DNA of 37,012 nt from Bacteroidaceae bacterium. Lineage in GTDB: Bacteria; Bacteroidota; Bacteroidia; Bacteroidales; Bacteroidaceae. Positions 34,172-37,012 of this stretch are shown one piece after another; the first letter of the stretch is position 1; every line of letters begins with the position of its first letter. Under the pieces are notes generated by a model. The model ran no database searches, was not told where the DNA came from, and saw only the letters and a list, made by a program, of their open reading frames with translations. The stretch covers positions 1 to 37,012 of the forward strand of contig JAGBFX010000037.1 of the NCBI GenBank assembly GCA_017936265.1, in the 5' to 3' direction. The translations under genes were made by a program, and so were the position numbers.

Positions 34172-35118
34172 ATCTCTTTGGAAATGTTGTAACGGTTTCT
34201 GTCGTGCGATGTGCGGCTGACAAGTTCAGCAAGGAAGCCGGTCAGGAACAGCTGTGTGCCGATTATCATCATTGCCAGTGCTATGTAGAAGTATGGCGAG
34301 TCAGTTACAAGGCGCAATGTCTGCCCGTTGGCAAGCGCTATGAGCTTGGTCACTCCTACGATTATTGCAGCAATGAATCCTATGAAGAACATCAGCGAAC
34401 CCCACAGACCGAATATGTGCATTGGGCGACGGCTGAACCTTGAAAGGAACCACAGTGACATCAGGTCCAGATAACCATGGAAGAACCTGCTTATACCGAA
34501 CTTGCTCTTGCCGTACTTTCGTGCCTGGTGCTGCACTACGTGCTCTCCGATTTTTGTGTAGCCTGCATTCTTGGCAAGGTAGGGGATGTAACGGTGCATG
34601 TCACCGTAGACCTCTATGCTCTTGACTACCTCGTTGCGGTAGGCCTTCAGCCCGCAGTTGAAGTCGTGAAGGTTCTTTATGCCCGATACCTTGCGCGCTG
34701 TTGCGTTGAAAAGCTTGGTGGGGATTGTTTTGCTCAGCGGGTCATAACGCTTCTTCTTGTAACCCGATACAAGGTCGTAACCCTCCTCGGTAATCATCCT
34801 GTATAGTGCAGGAATCTCATCGGGGCTGTCCTGAAGGTCGGCGTCCATCGTTATGACAACATCTCCCATGGCACGCTCGAAACCGCAGAAAAGGGCCGGG
34901 GATTTGCCGTAGTTGCGACGGAATTTTATTCCGTGAAGGTTGTTGTCATTCTTGCAGAGCTCTTCAATGACATCCCACGAATTGTCGGTACTGCCGTCGT
35001 TTACGAATATTACTTCGTAAGTGTAGCTGTTCTCACGCATTACACGCTGAATCCATGCTGTCAGTTCCGGCAGCGATTCTGCCTCATTGAAAAGCGGTAT
35101 TATTACTGATATATCCAT
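34168..35118 (-). CDS. GT2 polyprenyl-phosphate glycosyltransferase
   Basis: 316 residues. GT-A domain about 1-225 with 'VIIPLFNEAESLPEL', 'FVNDGSTDNSWD', the metal motif 'TMDADLQDSPDEIP' and 'DFNCGLKAYR'; then two hydrophobic segments (about 235-262 and 272-302). This is the dolichol/undecaprenyl-phosphate mannosyl- or glucosyltransferase (GtrB/DPM1-like) layout: it loads a sugar on a lipid carrier at the inner membrane for envelope glycan modification. Sugar unknown. It starts 2 bp after the DUF4199 gene and overlaps the next gene by 4 bp. Confidence 0.9.
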   Translation of the reverse strand: MDISVIIPLFNEAESLPELTAWIQRVMRENSYTYEVIFVNDGSTDNSWDVIEELCKNDNNLHGIKFRRNYGKSPALFCGFERAMGDVVITMDADLQDSPDEIPALYRMITEEGYDLVSGYKKKRYDPLSKTIPTKLFNATARKVSGIKNLHDFNCGLKAYRNEVVKSIEVYGDMHRYIPYLAKNAGYTKIGEHVVQHQARKYGKSKFGISRFFHGYLDLMSLWFLSRFSRRPMHIFGLWGSLMFFIGFIAAIIVGVTKLIALANGQTLRLVTDSPYFYIALAMMIIGTQLFLTGFLAELVSRTSHDRNRYNISKEI

Positions 35119-35120
35119 TG

Positions 35121-35672
35121 CTATATATTGTTTTCAGGATTTTTCTTTACTGCGATAGCTATAAAGGTCGTCAAAATAATGCTTCTTGTAACATGTCCGC
35201 TTAATTGTGACATGACAATCTCTGCGGCGCTCATCTTCTCCATGCTTGCAAACAGTTGGGTAAATATCTCAATGTCATTTGTACCCAATCCGCTCTCTGC
35301 GGCGAGCTTCGCGAATGCCGGAATCAGGTCGCCGAAGATATGCGGGTCAATGTAGGCATAGAAGATGAACTGAATTATTGATGAAAGGAGTATGGCACAC
35401 AGGTACATCACGAATATGTGTATCCATGCTTCGCCATAGCCTATTGCGCCGTTGCATTCGCTGTTCCTGTGCTTCACGGCAAGCTTGTAGGCAAGAATTG
35501 GAGATGAAAGTGTGAGTATGGTCACTGCCAATGACAGGATGAGACTACCTCCGTTGCCTATTGACTTGAGCATTACGATGGATACCGAGAATGTGGCAAT
35601 CCATAGCATGCCGAGTATGGTGCCGTCGCGCATTGCGCTCTCTATTGCTTTTCTCTTTATTTTGTCTGTCAT
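35121..35672 (-). CDS. DUF4199 membrane protein
   Basis: 183 residues, four hydrophobic segments (about 18-38, 43-63, 85-107, 160-178) with 'GAIGYGEAWIHIFVMYLCAILLSSIIQFIFY' spread over the third. Matches DUF4199, a Bacteroidetes inner-membrane family often encoded beside a GT2 glycosyltransferase, as here. First gene of the operon, with a -7 box 96 bp upstream. Function unknown; a role in lipid-linked sugar handling is only suggested by context. Confidence 0.82.
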   Translation of the reverse strand: MTDKIKRKAIESAMRDGTILGMLWIATFSVSIVMLKSIGNGGSLILSLAVTILTLSSPILAYKLAVKHRNSECNGAIGYGEAWIHIFVMYLCAILLSSIIQFIFYAYIDPHIFGDLIPAFAKLAAESGLGTNDIEIFTQLFASMEKMSAAEIVMSQLSGHVTRSIILTTFIAIAVKKNPENNI

Positions 35673-35767
35673 CTGATAACCTGTTGATTTCTATTGTCAC
35701 ATGAAGGTACACTGTTTTTAAACGATTTTCGGGTGTATTATGCATGTGGACAATATGCGCTTTAGCG

Positions 35768-35775
35768 CAAAGATA
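35768..35775 (-). promoter_or_regulatory. -7 box of the DUF4199-GT2-DUF6452-DUF6048-apbE operon
   Basis: TATCTTTG on the minus strand, exact consensus. A GCGC-TTTA-GCGC inverted repeat (35757-35768) touches its downstream edge and could be an operator over the transcription start. Confidence 0.55.
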
Positions 35776-35899
35776 ACGATATTTCACTGAATGGAGAAAT
35801 TTGCAGACAAATAAATAGGTCGGCAAGTGCGTAAACACTCTTTTGCCGTGTGTCGCAGCTTTTAGGGCCTCCCAATTTCTTCTTTCCGCCTTTTTGCAT

Positions 35900-35907
35900 T
35901 ATCTTCG
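35900..35907 (+). promoter_or_regulatory. Putative -7 box of the MurU-like gene
   Basis: TATCTTCG, one base off consensus, 25 bp before the ATG; about 125 bp from the divergent operon promoter. Confidence 0.4.
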
Positions 35908-35931
35908 TGACAGAATCTATTATCTGTATAT

Positions 35932-36756
35932 ATGAAAGCAATGATTTTCGCAGCGGGCTTGGGTACACGTCTGAAACCGCTTACCGATACGCTTCCCAAG
36001 GCACTTGTGCCGGTGTGTGAAAAACCTCTCATAGAGCATGTGGCAAGGAAACTGTTTGCTTCGGGCATCAATGAGGTGGTAGTGAATATCCACTATTTCG
36101 CCGATAAGGTAGAGGAGTGGGTTAACTCACAGGACTGGATTGTCACTTCTCGCGATGAACTTTCCGAGGGAAAGATGCTCTTTGAGATAAGTGATGAACG
36201 TGAACAGCTGCTCGAGACCGGCGGTGCGGTGCTGCATGCGCGACGTTATCTTGAGGGATGCGGCAGGTTCCTCATACATAATGTCGATATTCTCTCGAAT
36301 TGCGATATCCGTTGGCTTGAGTCGCAGGTAAAGGATGACGCCCTGGCTACTCTGCTTGTGAGCGAGAGGGAGACTACACGCTTTTTGCTGTTCAATCCCG
36401 ATACACTTCGACTGGTAGGCTGGATGAACACCGATAGTGGCGACTATCATGTGACATCTCCCGAAATCGACCCAAATGAGTGCCGCGCGCTGGCATTCTC
36501 GGGAATACATATACTCAGTGACAAGGTTCCGGCTCTCATGCAGGAGTATGTTCGGGAGAAGGGCTTGCCTGTTGATGAGGTCAAGGGCACACGTTTCCCC
36601 ATAATGAGTTTCTATATGTGGCTGGCTGCGAAATATCCGGTATATGGTGTCGTTGCCGGGAATCTTGAGTTTATCGATGTCGGTAAGCTCGATGCACTCA
36701 AGCCTGCCGAGGAATTTGTAAGGAAGAACAGAGTAGAGATGAAAGATGAAAGATGA
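35932..36756 (+). CDS. MurU-like sugar-1-phosphate nucleotidyltransferase
   Basis: 274 residues. '[23 protein letters not shown]' (6-28, the G-x-GTR...PK nucleotide signature), '[13 protein letters not shown]', '[11 protein letters not shown]' (metal Asp), and 'FSGIHIL'. Length fits MurU/RmlA-type enzymes without the GlmU acetyltransferase domain. With the AmgK-like kinase 10 kb away, conversion of MurNAc-1-phosphate to UDP-MurNAc in a cell-wall recycling bypass is likely; a mannose- or glucose-1-phosphate role cannot be excluded. Its last codons and stop lie inside a 7-bp tandem repeat. Confidence 0.75.
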   Translation: MKAMIFAAGLGTRLKPLTDTLPKALVPVCEKPLIEHVARKLFASGINEVVVNIHYFADKVEEWVNSQDWIVTSRDELSEGKMLFEISDEREQLLETGGAVLHARRYLEGCGRFLIHNVDILSNCDIRWLESQVKDDALATLLVSERETTRFLLFNPDTLRLVGWMNTDSGDYHVTSPEIDPNECRALAFSGIHILSDKVPALMQEYVREKGLPVDEVKGTRFPIMSFYMWLAAKYPVYGVVAGNLEFIDVGKLDALKPAEEFVRKNRVEMKDER

Positions 36757-36765
36757 AAGATGAAA
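36738..36765. repeat. Four tandem GATGAAA repeats across a stop codon
   Basis: Four exact copies at 36738-36765. The stop TGA of the MurU-like gene (36754-36756) is formed by the repeat. A gain or loss of one 7-bp unit would change the reading frame at the C-terminus. Confidence 0.9.
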
Positions 36766-36810
36766 CTGAGTTACCACTGTTGGTTGTGTGGGTTCATAAT
36801 AATATAATAA

Positions 36811-36877
36811 GAGGCTGGTTAAAAAGACTCTTTTGTTGTTACGTTTGCCCGAAAAATACTCATTTACTCAAAGTAAA
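36811..36877. repeat. Dispersed intergenic repeat, copy B
   Basis: Partner of 15300-15366 (53 of the first 57 bases equal). The hairpin TTTAC-TCAAA-GTAAA is kept with a different loop. It starts 54 bp after the MurU-like gene, again just behind a plus-strand gene. Confidence 0.65.
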
Positions 36878-36906
36878 TTATAGGGTATTTTCACCTATTT
36901 TCTAAG

Positions 36907-37002
36907 ATTTGCCAATAATATGCAAAACATTGTGTTTTAGCGTATTTTGGCAAATTTTCTTTTCTTGTGTTTTGCAGAATTTGCCGATAATATCTACTTT
37001 TG
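36907..37002 (+). promoter_or_regulatory. Operator-like repeats and promoter for a gene beyond the right edge
   Basis: TTTGCCAATAATAT (36908-36921) recurs as TTTGCCGATAATAT (36980-36993), and an inverted ATTTGCCAA/TTGGCAAAT pair spans 36907-36955. They end next to a good promoter: TTTG 36971-36974, 20 bp, TACTTTTG 36995-37002. The controlled gene lies outside the window. Confidence 0.5.
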
Positions 37003-37012
37003 TATGCAAATA

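Overview
The window looks like a chromosome segment from a gut-type Bacteroidales (Bacteroidaceae/Prevotellaceae-like). The evidence is Bacteroidetes promoters (-7 box TAnnTTTG) before many genes, a BspA-like leucine-rich repeat protein, secreted proteins with the short C-terminal tail 'IYDLQGRKV...GIYIVNGKK', a Ser-type sulfatase, paired GH29 fucosidases, and Bacteroidetes-only families (DUF4199, DUF6048, DUF6452, PCMD and GEVED domains). No rRNA, tRNA, CRISPR array or intact insertion sequence was seen.

Layout. 1-2.5 kb: an edge region with a 79-bp-period direct repeat, then a minus-strand LRR surface protein behind an unusually long, hairpin-rich leader. 2.5-4.0 kb: a membrane-anchored AraC-type regulator and a small ORF of unknown nature. 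4.1-6.6 kb: a rhodanese lipoprotein and a sulfatase, followed by a scar holding fragments of a C10 cysteine peptidase and a GH20 hexosaminidase. 6.7-15.3 kb: a two-gene cassette (GH29 alpha-L-fucosidase plus secreted GEVED/lectin-like protein) present twice in tandem, then a NahK-like N-acetylhexosamine kinase. 16.7-21.4 kb (minus): FKBP isomerase, BadF-type amino-sugar kinase, AmpG-like permease and NADP-glutamate dehydrogenase. 21.7-24.1 kb: a third GEVED protein, with a PCMD domain. 24.4-28.6 kb: an AmgK-like kinase fused to a RapZ C-terminal domain, an acyl-CoA ligase-like enzyme and a MarC-family membrane protein. 28.9-31.7 kb: an unknown protein, an AbiH-type (phage abortive infection) protein with a new N-terminal region, and directly behind it a ~290-nt hairpin-rich segment ending in a terminator, a candidate structured RNA. 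31.9-35.7 kb (minus): a tight five-gene envelope operon (DUF4199, GT2, DUF6452, DUF6048, ApbE). 35.9-36.8 kb: a MurU-like nucleotidyltransferase. The right edge carries a dispersed repeat and an operator-like repeat cluster before a promoter for an unseen gene.

Theme. Sulfatase, GH20 remnant, fucosidases, lectin-like partners and NahK-like kinase fit use of host mucin-type or milk-type glycans (sulfated, fucosylated, rich in N-acetylhexosamine). AmpG-like permease, BadF-type kinase, AmgK-like kinase and MurU-like nucleotidyltransferase fit recovery of cell-wall amino sugars. That these act as pathways is inferred from family membership and proximity. The least explained items are the AbiH fusion with its downstream RNA-like region, the long LRR leader, the GH29/GEVED cassette, and short repeats at gene ends.
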